DNA of 36,899 bases from Acidimicrobiaceae bacterium (GTDB taxonomy: Bacteria > Actinomycetota > Acidimicrobiia > Acidimicrobiales > RAAP-2). A program made the translations under genes and the position numbers. Positions 16,479 to 25,256 of the stretch are shown piece after piece. The notes below the pieces were generated by a model, which saw only the letters and a list, made by a program, of their open reading frames with translations, was not told the DNA's origin and made no database searches. The stretch is taken from positions 1-36,899 of the forward strand of contig DAHUZE010000060.1 in assembly GCA_027306755.1 (NCBI GenBank). Direction: 5' to 3'. Numbering within the stretch: the first letter of the stretch is position 1; the number at the start of each line of letters is the position of its first letter.

Positions 16479-17663
16479 ATGTCCGCCGGTCTGAGGCCCG
16501 GGTGGCCGCACCTCAAGCGGGCGTGGCCCGTCCTGCGTTGGCTCCTCGGTCTGGCATTGCTCGGGGTGGCGGTGGACGTCCTGGCGGGGGACAAGACGGA
16601 ACTGGCCGGCATCGGCACAGCGCTTGACCACCTTCGCTGGTGGTGGATCGCGCCGGCGATCGTCGCCGAGGCAGCGTCCGAGCTGTCGTTCGTGATCGCC
16701 GAGACCCGGCTCCTGGCTGCGGGCGGCCTGCAGCCGCCGCTCGGGCCCATGGTCGGCGTCAGTCTGGCTTCCCAGGCCATGACCAACTCTGTGCCCGGCG
16801 GCCCAGCCGTGGCGGCCGTCTACGGGTTCCGGTGGTTCCGGCGCTTCGGGGCCGACGACACCCTGGCCGGCTGGGCCCTGGTCGGGATCACCATCTTTGC
16901 CGCCCTCTCCCTGGCCATCCTGGCCGGCGCGGGCCTGGTGCTCGCCACCGAGCTGGGAGCATCGTTGAACCTGGTCCCCGGCGTGGTAGGGGTGCTCGTC
17001 GCGACGACGGCACTCGGCGTCCTCTTCGTGTACGTGCGCCCGCTGGCTGCGGTGGGCCGCTGGATGCTCCGGACGTCCCATTCCCTCGTTGGCCGCCCTA
17101 GGGGCGATCACGAGGCGCAGATGGAGCGCCTGCTGGAGCGGGTGTCCGCCGTGCGACTGCGGAACCGCCAGGCCGTGGTGGTCGTCGGATGGGCGCTGGC
17201 CAACTGGCTCTTCGACTGCACCTGTTTCGGCCTGGCCTTCCTCGCAACTGGTTCGGGTGTCCCGTGGAAGGGGCTGCTCCTGGCGTACGGTGCCGGGCAA
17301 CTGGCGGCCAACCTCCCCATCACGCCCGGCGGCCTGGGCGCGGTTGAGGGCAGCATCACGGTGGCCCTTGCTTACTTCGGCGGGGGGACCACGGCGGACA
17401 TCTCCGCGGTGGTCGTCTACCGCCTCGTCAGCTTCTGGCTGGTGCTGCTCGTGGGTTGGGGCGCCTGGGGGACCCTGGCTCTCGGTGTGCGGCGGGGCCG
17501 GTGGGTCCGAAGCGCGCGCCAAGCAGCGGTCGAGCCGCAGGTGACCGATCGCGAGGAGCAGGTGAGTGCCGGCGATCCCTGGGGCCGGGAGCCCGGCGAT
17601 CCGACGGGTGATGAGACGGGCGATGACACGGGCGATGCGACGGGAGGGGACGTACGAGCATGA
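16479..17663 (+). CDS. Lysylphosphatidylglycerol synthetase/flippase-like membrane protein
   Basis: Polytopic; AMTNSVPGGPAVAAVYGFRWFRRFG and NLPITPGGLGAVEGSITVALAYFG are typical of this family. Confidence 0.8.
   Translation: MSAGLRPGWPHLKRAWPVLRWLLGLALLGVAVDVLAGDKTELAGIGTALDHLRWWWIAPAIVAEAASELSFVIAETRLLAAGGLQPPLGPMVGVSLASQAMTNSVPGGPAVAAVYGFRWFRRFGADDTLAGWALVGITIFAALSLAILAGAGLVLATELGASLNLVPGVVGVLVATTALGVLFVYVRPLAAVGRWMLRTSHSLVGRPRGDHEAQMERLLERVSAVRLRNRQAVVVVGWALANWLFDCTCFGLAFLATGSGVPWKGLLLAYGAGQLAANLPITPGGLGAVEGSITVALAYFGGGTTADISAVVVYRLVSFWLVLLVGWGAWGTLALGVRRGRWVRSARQAAVEPQVTDREEQVSAGDPWGREPGDPTGDETGDDTGDATGGDVRA
17598..17645 (+). repeat. In-frame 12-bp tandem repeat (4 copies) encoding DxTG
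   Basis: gatccgacgggt / gatgagacgggc / gatgacacgggc / gatgcgacggga. Confidence 0.85.
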
Positions 17664-18121
17664 CCAGGGAGCGATGGAGTCAAAGGCCCTACGGCGCCCG
17701 GTTGCGGTTGGGCGTGGCGGCGGCGGCGGTCGTGGTGGGAGCGTTTGCCCTGGCCGGGTGTGCGTCCGTCCGCAACGAGCTGGGCACGGCCGACAGCGCC
17801 TGCTACATCGGCCTGCCCGAAGCGGTCGCGGCGGTGCACCACCACGGGCACCTGTTCGGCGTGCGGCTGGTGAGCGTGTCCTCGCTCGAGCGCCAGGCGC
17901 CCCTGCTCTACGAGGCTGCCCGGAAGGCGCCGGGACGCAGTACGAGCCAGGTCTGCCTGGTTGCGTTCGGCGGAACATTCACCGCGGGGGCCGTCCAGCA
18001 CCCACTCGGCCGGGCCGCCAGCCACCTGGCAGTCGTGGAGCTGGCCTACCCGGACAAGCGGCTCTTCGGCACCGTCCTCCTGCGCCGCCCGTTCCTCGCG
18101 TTCGGGCACACGCACATCTAG
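17660..18121 (+). CDS. Putative lipoprotein, hypothetical
   Basis: Signal peptide with lipobox-like LAGC; start overlaps the upstream stop by 4 bp. Confidence 0.6.
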   Translation: MTRERWSQRPYGARLRLGVAAAAVVVGAFALAGCASVRNELGTADSACYIGLPEAVAAVHHHGHLFGVRLVSVSSLERQAPLLYEAARKAPGRSTSQVCLVAFGGTFTAGAVQHPLGRAASHLAVVELAYPDKRLFGTVLLRRPFLAFGHTHI

Positions 18122-18181
18122 ATCACACTGGGGCAACGGTCGCGTTCGGGCGTGGTTGGCCCGGAGAGGCCCCCGCCGTCC

Positions 18182-18187
18182 TACGCT
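18182..18187 (+). promoter_or_regulatory. Candidate leaderless -10 TACGCT (double-WYL regulator)
   Basis: 7 nt upstream of GTG 18195. Confidence 0.5.
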
Positions 18188-18194
18188 GGCCGCC

Positions 18195-20174
18195 GTGGCA
18201 CCCCCGGACCGCCTCGAGCGACTGACCGACCTCGTGCTGGTGCTACTGCACGCCGGCACCCCGCGCACCCTGGACGAGATCGCCCACACCGTGCCCGGCT
18301 ATCCCGAGTCGCACACCGCACGCCGTCAGACCTTCGAGCGGGACAAGCGGATTCTCCGGGAAGAGGGCATCCCGGTCGTCACCGAGCCGGTGGAGGGGCC
18401 GGAGCAGTACGGGTACCGGATCGACCCGGATGCCTTCTACCTGCGGGACCTCGCCCTCGAGCCCGAGGAGCAGGCGGCACTGCACCTGGCAGTGGCGGGC
18501 GTCCACCTGGGCGATCCGAGCGGGCGGGACGCGCTGGCCAAGCTGGGCGCCTACGGGATGTCCGACGCTGCGCCCGTTGCCGCGCTGGCCCCGCCGCCCG
18601 CCCTGGTGGCACTGTTCTCCGCCGTTCGCTCACAGGCCGAGGTCCACTTTTCGTACCGAGGCCGGGAGCGCGCCGTCGCGCCGGTGGTCCTGCGCTTCCA
18701 CGGCGGCCGCTGGTACCTCGTTGCCTGGGACACCGAGCGCGGTGCAGTCCGCACGTTCCGAGTTGATCGGATGGATGGCGAGCCCGGAGTGGGACCGCCG
18801 GGCAGCGGCGAGCCGCCGGCGGGGGTCGCCGCTGCGCGGGCCTCCCTCGAGCCTTGGCGGCCGGTGGGCGACGACGAGGACGAACCCGTCATCGTTCGGG
18901 TCGACGCGGTGGAGGGGCCACGTGTCGCCGCCGAGGTAGGTCACGATGCAGTGGTGGAGCGCCGGAGCGACGGGGGCGTCGTGCTCCGTCTCGGTGTCGC
19001 CAACTTCGAGGTCCTGCGGTCATGGCTGCTCGGGCTGCTCGACCACGCCGAGCTGGTGGGCCCGCCGCCGGCCCGGGAGGCCGTCATCCACTGGCTCGAA
19101 GCGATGGTGGAGGCCGGTCGCGGGGAAGGCGCGACCTCCGCAGCGGACCGGGCCGGGACACAGGCTTTGCCCGTCGGTCGGGTGCAGCCCGAGGCTGCCT
19201 CTGCGCCCGAGCCGGCCGCGCGCCTGGCGGGGCGCCCCCCGTCCCGCACCGCCAGTGCGCGGCTCCGCCGGCTGCTGGCCATCGTCTCCTGGCTGGCAGA
19301 CGCGGGGGAGGCATCCGTGGCCGAGCTGGCGGCACGCTTCGACATGGACGAGGACGAAGTCGTGCGGGAGCTGGAGCTGGCGGCGTGCTGCGGGGTTCCC
19401 CCCTACACGCCGGACGCCCTTTTGGACATCGTGGTGAGCGAGGAGTCAGTCCAGGCCTTCCTGCCCAGGGACATGGCACGCCCCCGCCGGCTTACCCCCG
19501 CCGAGGGGCTTGCCCTGGCGGCGTCGGCGCGAACGATCCTGGCCGTCCCCGGCGCGGACCCCGACGGCGCGCTGGGCCGAGCGCTGACCAAGCTCGACGC
19601 CGTCCTGGGCGACCACGGGCAGCTGGTGATCGACCTCGACGCCCCCGCCAACCTGGAGGCGGTGCGCGCCGCCGTGGCAGCGGGCCACCAGATGGAGATC
19701 GAGTACCACTCGGTCTCCACCGACGAGACAACCGTCCGCGTGGTGGAGCCGGTTACCGTCGTCGCCCTCGACGGACACTGGTACCTGGACGCCTACTGCC
19801 ACCGGGCCGCCGGGACGCGCCGGTTCCGCGTCGACCGGATGCGCTCGATCCGTCCGCTCGAGGAGCCGGTCGACCCCGCGCTCCGGCGCGCCGTGCTGGA
19901 GGGGAGGGACGACGCCTTCGTCCCCGGACCGGGCGCCACGGCCGTGACGCTGCGGCTGGACCCCCGAGCTGCGTGGGTGGTCGACTCGGTGCCCATCGTG
20001 GCCGAGCACACCTTGGACGGGGGCGCGCTGGAGGTATCGCTGGCCGTTGGCGGGACGGCCTGGTTGGAGCGGCTGCTCCTCCAGCTCGGGACCCATGCGC
20101 AGGTGGTGGCTCCCCCCGATGCCCGCGACGTCGGTGTCCGCGCCGCAGCCCGCGTGCTCGCCGGCTACCGCTGA
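18195..20174 (+). CDS. Fused PafB-PafC-type transcriptional regulator (two HTH/WYL units)
   Basis: Two tandem HTH + WYL units: RLERLTDLVLVLLHAGTPRTLDEIAHTVPGY...FSYRGRERAVAPVVLRFHGGRWYLVAWDTERGAVRTFRVDRM and RLRRLLAIVSWLADAGEASVAELAARFDM...IEYHSVSTDETTVRVVEPVTVVALDGHWYLDAYCHRAAGTRRFRVDRM. Confidence 0.9.
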   Translation: MAPPDRLERLTDLVLVLLHAGTPRTLDEIAHTVPGYPESHTARRQTFERDKRILREEGIPVVTEPVEGPEQYGYRIDPDAFYLRDLALEPEEQAALHLAVAGVHLGDPSGRDALAKLGAYGMSDAAPVAALAPPPALVALFSAVRSQAEVHFSYRGRERAVAPVVLRFHGGRWYLVAWDTERGAVRTFRVDRMDGEPGVGPPGSGEPPAGVAAARASLEPWRPVGDDEDEPVIVRVDAVEGPRVAAEVGHDAVVERRSDGGVVLRLGVANFEVLRSWLLGLLDHAELVGPPPAREAVIHWLEAMVEAGRGEGATSAADRAGTQALPVGRVQPEAASAPEPAARLAGRPPSRTASARLRRLLAIVSWLADAGEASVAELAARFDMDEDEVVRELELAACCGVPPYTPDALLDIVVSEESVQAFLPRDMARPRRLTPAEGLALAASARTILAVPGADPDGALGRALTKLDAVLGDHGQLVIDLDAPANLEAVRAAVAAGHQMEIEYHSVSTDETTVRVVEPVTVVALDGHWYLDAYCHRAAGTRRFRVDRMRSIRPLEEPVDPALRRAVLEGRDDAFVPGPGATAVTLRLDPRAAWVVDSVPIVAEHTLDGGALEVSLAVGGTAWLERLLLQLGTHAQVVAPPDARDVGVRAAARVLAGYR

Positions 20175-20266
20175 GGAAGCCCCCGCCATCGCCCGCACCG
20201 CGCCCGACCGTTGAGGCGCATGCGTGGCCTGCCCGGCGCGGTGTTGGTGCGGAAACGACGGGGCGG

Positions 20267-21772
20267 ATGCTCTTCGTCGCCCGGGTGAGCGACCGCAGCG
20301 GCCGCTACTACCTGTCCGACATGGCCGCAGAGGTGGGAGCGAGCTCCCTGGTGGCCCGAGAGCAGGCCGCCATGCCGGCGCCGGGCCGCTGGACTGGCGC
20401 CGCCGCCCGCGGGCTGGGGTTGTCCGGGCCGGTGGGGGGCGCACCGCTGGCAGCGGTGCTGTCGGGTTGCCACCCGCACGCCGAGCACCGGTTGCGACAG
20501 CGCCCGGGCGCGGTAGCCGGCTACGACCTCGTCTTCGCCGCGCCGAAGTCGGTCAGCATCCTGTTCGGGTTGGGCGGCGCCGACCATGCGGGCGTCGCGA
20601 TGGCGGCGCACCGCGCCGGCGTGGAGACGGCTCAGGCGTACCTCGAGGAGCGGGCGATCGGCGTCCGCGTCGGGACGGGGGAGGACCGACGGACCGCGAG
20701 CGTGCGTGGGATGGTTGGCGCGGCCTTCGACCACGGGGTGAGCCGAGCGCTTGATCCCCACCTGCACACGCATGTTGTGGTGGCGAACATGGCTCAGGGG
20801 CCGGACGGCCGGTGGCGGGCGCTCGACGGGCGCGGTCTCGACGCCCACGCTCGAGCTGCCAGCGCGCTGTACGACGCGCAGTTGCGCCACACCCTGACCG
20901 AGCGCACCGGCGCCCGCTGGTCGCGCCGGACCAGCGGTGCCTATGAGCTCGCGTCGGTGGATCCGGCGGTGCTGGGCGCGCTGTCCGGGCGCCAGGCCGA
21001 GATTCGCGGCCTCCTTCACGGTTCGGGCCTTCGTGCAGCCGCTGCCCCTGGTTCCCGCGACGCGGGCCGAGGAGCGCGGACGCCACCCTCGGCGCGCGCC
21101 CGGGCGGTTGCGTGGGCGTCCACCCGGGACGCGAAGGCGACCGTCGCCGCCCGGACACCCGCCGCGTTGCGCCGCCGATGGCTGGCCGCCGTCGGCGACG
21201 TCGGCTGGACGCCGGAAGACCTTTCGCGGTCACTGGGCGCGCTGGGTCCGCCCGAGCCCGGAACCACCCTGGACGAGCACCGGTTTGCGACGTCGCTCCA
21301 CGCCGGCACAGTCCATGGCGGAGCGACCCGGCGCGAGGTGGTGGCGGCATGGGCCGACGCCGCGGCATCGGGCGTGTCGGGTGCCGACGTACGTGACTGC
21401 ATCGACCAGCTGGCCCGCTGGGACCGCGCCGTGGGCGTTGCCGAGCTCCCGCATCAGCGTGCCGAGCTGCTGGCGTCGCCGCAGGCGCTGTGGGCCCTGG
21501 GGCCACGTCCGGTCCGTCCCGGACGCCTTGCTGTCTGGCAGCACGCCGCAGCGGCAGTGGACCGTGCGCGCGCCCGCGGCGTCGGGCAGGACGTCCGGAC
21601 TGCTCCATGGCATTACCCGAGGCTTTCACCTGCGGGACTCGCCCGGCTCACGACCGAGCAGCTGGCCGCTCACTTGACGGCCACGCGAGCCGTGGCTGAC
21701 GCCCGCCGCCGGCTCGGGCTGCCCACCACGTCTCCTGAGCGCGATGCAGCACGGTCCCGTGGCCGCGCGTGA
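20267..21772 (+). CDS. MobF/TrwC-family relaxase domain protein (no helicase domain)
   Basis: Tyr pair GRYYLSD; GYDLVFAAPKSVSILFGLG; three-His motif DPHLHTHVVVANMAQGPDGRWRALDGR; 501 aa. Confidence 0.88.
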   Translation: MLFVARVSDRSGRYYLSDMAAEVGASSLVAREQAAMPAPGRWTGAAARGLGLSGPVGGAPLAAVLSGCHPHAEHRLRQRPGAVAGYDLVFAAPKSVSILFGLGGADHAGVAMAAHRAGVETAQAYLEERAIGVRVGTGEDRRTASVRGMVGAAFDHGVSRALDPHLHTHVVVANMAQGPDGRWRALDGRGLDAHARAASALYDAQLRHTLTERTGARWSRRTSGAYELASVDPAVLGALSGRQAEIRGLLHGSGLRAAAAPGSRDAGRGARTPPSARARAVAWASTRDAKATVAARTPAALRRRWLAAVGDVGWTPEDLSRSLGALGPPEPGTTLDEHRFATSLHAGTVHGGATRREVVAAWADAAASGVSGADVRDCIDQLARWDRAVGVAELPHQRAELLASPQALWALGPRPVRPGRLAVWQHAAAAVDRARARGVGQDVRTAPWHYPRLSPAGLARLTTEQLAAHLTATRAVADARRRLGLPTTSPERDAARSRGRA

Positions 21773-21831
21773 TGGGGCGGGGCTGCCGCTGATCCACGGC
21801 ACCCTGCCTGCGCTGGCCCGTGCGGGGTGGC

Positions 21832-23460
21832 TCAGCGCCAGCGGTCACCGCGTGCAACGGGCAGGGGCATTCGTGCCGGTCCTCGTGGAAGCGCACGGCG
21901 CTCCCGGTCGCGGTCGGGTACCGCTGTGCACCACGGCCACGTGGCGTGGGCGGGAGTCAGCCGGATCCACCCCATGCGGTTCCGTGCGTCCAGGGCCAGA
22001 GCGTGACCCGCGTTCCCCCGGGCGACCACGTCGACCGGAAGGCGGCGCCGCACCACGGCTGCCCGGTTGGTCGAGAGCTGGCGGCCGGCCGCACCCCGGG
22101 ACTGCCCGACGGTCCGGCTGACGACCTCCCGGTCCCCGCTGAGCGCGGAGAGGGTCTCGAGGGTGCGTACGTCGGCGATGCCCCCCAGCACGGCGGTGGC
22201 ACCGAAGAGGGAGACGAAGGCGTCCGCTGCCGGGCCCCATCGCGTGCGACCCTGCGAGAGGTCCTGCAGGCAGGCTAGGGTCAGCACCCCCTGCCCGGCC
22301 CCCTCGCTGACGATTGCCGGCAGGTCGGGCAGCGGCGCGATGTTGGCTGCCTCGTCCAGTGCGAAGAGCACCGGTGGCCGGGCAACGCGGTCACGTGCCT
22401 GCCGGTACGCCGCATCGCGGATCTGGGTCAACATCCCGACCACCAGCGGAGCCACGAGCTGTTGGTCTGCGCCCGGGGCGCATACGTAGATGGTTGCCGA
22501 TCCCTCACAGAACGCCCGGGCATCCAGGAACGTCGGCTCGGTGCTGGCCAGGGCCGCCGTGGAGCGGTATGCGCCCAGGGTGCCGGAGGCAGTCGACCAG
22601 ATCCCGGACTGCTCGCGATCGTCCGTGCTCAGGATTCCGGCAAGGACATCCCCGGCAATCTCTCCTGACGTGCCGCCTGCCGATGCGAGGACGTCGAGCG
22701 CTTGCGCGCCGTCATGGCGGTCGACCCAGCGCAGAACCGTGCGCATCGGCACCTGGTCGAGCGCGGCGGCGTGCAGGAGCGGAGCCAGGAGCGCCGAGGC
22801 CCGCTCGGACCAGTGGCTCTCGGGACCGCCGCCGGCCATCCCCGGTGCGTGCCCCCGTGCCGTGCGGACCATGGCGTCGGCGGTGCGTAGCGCCCCATCC
22901 CACGTGGCCGCCGCCGCCACCGGGGACCATCCGATGCGGTGGACGCCCCGGGGAACTTCGATCGTGCCGCTCGGGTCGAACAGCATGCACCAGCCTGCCC
23001 GCGAGCGCGCTCCCACGGTCTGGCGCAGCACATCGGGTTTGGTGGAGGTGGAGACGACGGGTCCCGGGGCGACGAGCACGTTGGGAACGATGACCGAAGA
23101 CGTCTTTCCCGATCGAGAGGGCCCCAGGACCAGCGTCGAGCGCTCGCAGCCGGACCACGCCCACCCCCGTGCCGTCGCGCCGAGGTAGACGCCGTTGCCG
23201 CGCCCGTCGGGCCCGAGCGCCGCAGCCCGTAACCCGGCCAGGGCTCGTGTCGATGTGCCGGCCCGCGCAGTCGCCAGCGGGGGCACCCACGGGGGCCGCT
23301 CGCGTGGCACCGCAACCTGGACGCGCCCTGCCGTTCTTGACGACGGAACGAGCGGCGCGACGCTCCAATCGGGTGCGGTTCCGCGTGCACTGCGCGCGCG
23401 TCGGCCGTCACGCATGTACAGGAACCGCGTCGCGCGCGCTGCTGTCGGCGCGTCGCACAT
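21832..23460 (-). CDS. VirD4/TraG-like type IV coupling ATPase, without obvious TM segments
   Basis: Walker A LGPSRSGKTSSVIVPN; STKPDVLR; Walker B PPVLFALDEAANIAPLPDLPAIVSEGAGQGVLTLACLQDLSQGRTRWG. Start uncertain; the ORF extends to 23625. Confidence 0.82.
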   Translation of the reverse strand: MCDAPTAARATRFLYMRDGRRARSARGTAPDWSVAPLVPSSRTAGRVQVAVPRERPPWVPPLATARAGTSTRALAGLRAAALGPDGRGNGVYLGATARGWAWSGCERSTLVLGPSRSGKTSSVIVPNVLVAPGPVVSTSTKPDVLRQTVGARSRAGWCMLFDPSGTIEVPRGVHRIGWSPVAAAATWDGALRTADAMVRTARGHAPGMAGGGPESHWSERASALLAPLLHAAALDQVPMRTVLRWVDRHDGAQALDVLASAGGTSGEIAGDVLAGILSTDDREQSGIWSTASGTLGAYRSTAALASTEPTFLDARAFCEGSATIYVCAPGADQQLVAPLVVGMLTQIRDAAYRQARDRVARPPVLFALDEAANIAPLPDLPAIVSEGAGQGVLTLACLQDLSQGRTRWGPAADAFVSLFGATAVLGGIADVRTLETLSALSGDREVVSRTVGQSRGAAGRQLSTNRAAVVRRRLPVDVVARGNAGHALALDARNRMGWIRLTPAHATWPWCTAVPDRDRERRALPRGPARMPLPVARGDRWR

Positions 23461-23898
23461 GCCGACGCCTTGCGCGGTCGATACCGTAAGGAGGGATGTG
23501 CATCGCATCCGAACAAAGGCCGTCAGCGCAGAGAGTTCCGTTGCGCCGCAACAGGAGTTCGCTGATGGCCGCCGTGCACCCACTCGAGTTAGCTGAACAG
23601 GACGGTGTGTGGTTCGTTGCCGCAAATCGTGCCCCGTGTTCCGCGCGGGTCCCTATGCTTGACCTGCAGCCCAAAAGCCCTGGAGAATGGAGGGAACCCG
23701 GTTTGCGTGGACGAGCATTCGAGTCTACGTACACACGGCGGCGATTCGGGCGGCGCACGGCAAGCATCGAACGGAACGGTCGCCGGATGCAGAGGTGGGA
23801 CACGTTGGACCGGGATGCAGGATGGGCGGTGCGACAGCGGATCGCCCACGACGAAGCGAAAGAAGCAAGAACCGAAGAAGCGGTGCAGCAATGCGGAC

Positions 23899-23915
23899 GC
23901 CGGTCGTGTACCGGC
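23899..23915. repeat. Inverted repeat GCCGGT-cgtgt-ACCGGC
   Basis: Perfect 6-bp arms, 5-nt spacer, ~50 bp upstream of the H1-like gene in a ~500-bp gap without a convincing CDS. Confidence 0.5.
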
Positions 23916-23966
23916 AGCCGCGGGCTCCACCTCAGTCAGCGTTGACCTACTCAGGGAGGTGTACCT

Positions 23967-24383
23967 GTGGCGACTGCCGCAACGAAGAAAGCGCCGGCTA
24001 AACGGACGGCGAAACGGACCACCACGAAGGCGACCGGGGCTCGCAAGACCCCGACGGCTCGCAAGGCCGCCGGGGCGCGCAAGACGGCCGCCCGCAAGAC
24101 GGTGGCCAAGAAGGCCACGGCTCGCAAGGCGACGGCCAAGCGGACGGCGGCCCGCAAGACCACGGCCAAGAAGACCACGGCCAAGAAGACCACGGCCAAG
24201 AGGGCGGCGGCCAAGAAGACCACGGCTAAGAGGGCGGCCGCCAAGAAGGCCACCGCCAAGCGCCCGGCGGCCCGGAAGACGGCGGCCAAGAAGGCCACCG
24301 CCAAGAAGGCCACGGCTCGCAAGGCTGCCGCACGGAAGTCGACGACCCGCAAGGCGCCGGCAAGGCGCGGCACGACGCGATAG
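23967..24383 (+). CDS. Histone H1-like Lys/Ala/Thr-rich nucleoid protein
   Basis: [28 protein letters not shown]... repeated AKKTT/ARKAA; SD AGGGAGG before GTG 23967. Confidence 0.85.
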   Translation: MATAATKKAPAKRTAKRTTTKATGARKTPTARKAAGARKTAARKTVAKKATARKATAKRTAARKTTAKKTTAKKTTAKRAAAKKTTAKRAAAKKATAKRPAARKTAAKKATAKKATARKAAARKSTTRKAPARRGTTR

Positions 24384-24470
24384 CGACTGCTTGATCGAAT
24401 CACCCGGCGGGCCGGGCACCGTCGGCTGACTATGCCGGGGTGTCCGGCCTTGTCGCGTGCCAGCGGGCGC

Positions 24471-25130
24471 TTAGGGTGCCTCTCTCGCCTCGGGTTCTTG
24501 GCCAGGCTCGATAAGCAGGAGATCGGTGGGCCAGTCCACGTCGTGAGCGAGGGCGGGGACGTCCAGCACCCGGACCGGGAGGCCGATGCGCCGGCACTCG
24601 CTGCGGTGGCGGGCGAAGGATCCGGGACCATACGAGAAACGGAACCCGCAACCGACGGGGAGCTCGATGACGTTGGTGCCGTCCCGGTGGCGATCGGGAA
24701 CGAGCGTGATGCCGGCGAACGGCCCCAGGTCGGCCAGCCCGGCGGCCCGGGGCAGGTCGCCGTGCGCCACGATCACGCGGCGCGCGCCCATCCGGCCGAG
24801 GTGATCGACGCCGGCCTCCACCGCCCCGTTGAGGCCGCGCCCCGGCTCCCACACCACGAGGGCGCCGCGGCCGCGAGCCCAGTCCGCAACCAGGGGATCG
24901 TCACACACAACCGCTACCGGGAGGGGCGCCGCGGCGCCAACCACCCGGGTCGCCATGGCGCGGGCGAGCTGCTCGCGCTCCGTTGCGCTCAAGGCGTCGC
25001 CCAGCCGGCGCTTGGCGTCGGCGAACGCCTTCACCGGCACCAGAACCGCCCGTTCTCCGATGCCTCCGATGGCTGGAGGATGGGCCTGCCTTCCTTCGGC
25101 GGCGTGGGCGCCGTGCCACTCGCCGGACAC
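24471..25130 (-). CDS. cofC: 2-phospho-L-lactate/phosphoenolpyruvate guanylyltransferase (F420 biosynthesis)
   Basis: AVLVPVKAFADAKRRLGDALSATEREQLARAMATRVV...VIVAHGDLPRA...ITLVPDRHRDGTNVIELP...FRFSYGPGSFARHRSECRRIGLPVRVL. Start uncertain (GTG 25130 proposed; ORF extends to 25214). Confidence 0.88.
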   Translation of the reverse strand: MSGEWHGAHAAEGRQAHPPAIGGIGERAVLVPVKAFADAKRRLGDALSATEREQLARAMATRVVGAAAPLPVAVVCDDPLVADWARGRGALVVWEPGRGLNGAVEAGVDHLGRMGARRVIVAHGDLPRAAGLADLGPFAGITLVPDRHRDGTNVIELPVGCGFRFSYGPGSFARHRSECRRIGLPVRVLDVPALAHDVDWPTDLLLIEPGQEPEAREAP

Positions 25131-25242
25131 TGCCGGCAATTGTACGGCGGCCCGTCCCCTTCCCTCCCCTGTGGGTCCGGCGCCGCCCGGGGCGGTCGTC
25201 TGCGCACGGTGCACGACGCCACCGCATGGCGGTCGAGAGTCG

Positions 25243-25248
25243 TAGGCT
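25243..25248 (+). promoter_or_regulatory. Candidate leaderless -10 TAGGCT (gpsA)
   Basis: 8 nt upstream of GTG 25257. Confidence 0.45.
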
Positions 25249-25256
25249 CATCCGGA

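Noticed and set aside
23496-23945. 149-aa plus-strand ORF preceded by AAGGAGGG
   Set aside because: SD is almost touching the ATG and the translation looks like random GC-rich sequence; left as noncoding but uncertain.
24000-24380. Short regular repeats resembling a CRISPR array
   Set aside because: Units are short, degenerate and in frame with no unique spacers; protein-coding low-complexity repeats.
23951-24631. 226-aa minus-strand hydrophobic [10 protein letters not shown]-type repeat ORF
   Set aside because: Reverse complement of the H1-like repeats; the plus strand has a proper SD and sensible protein.
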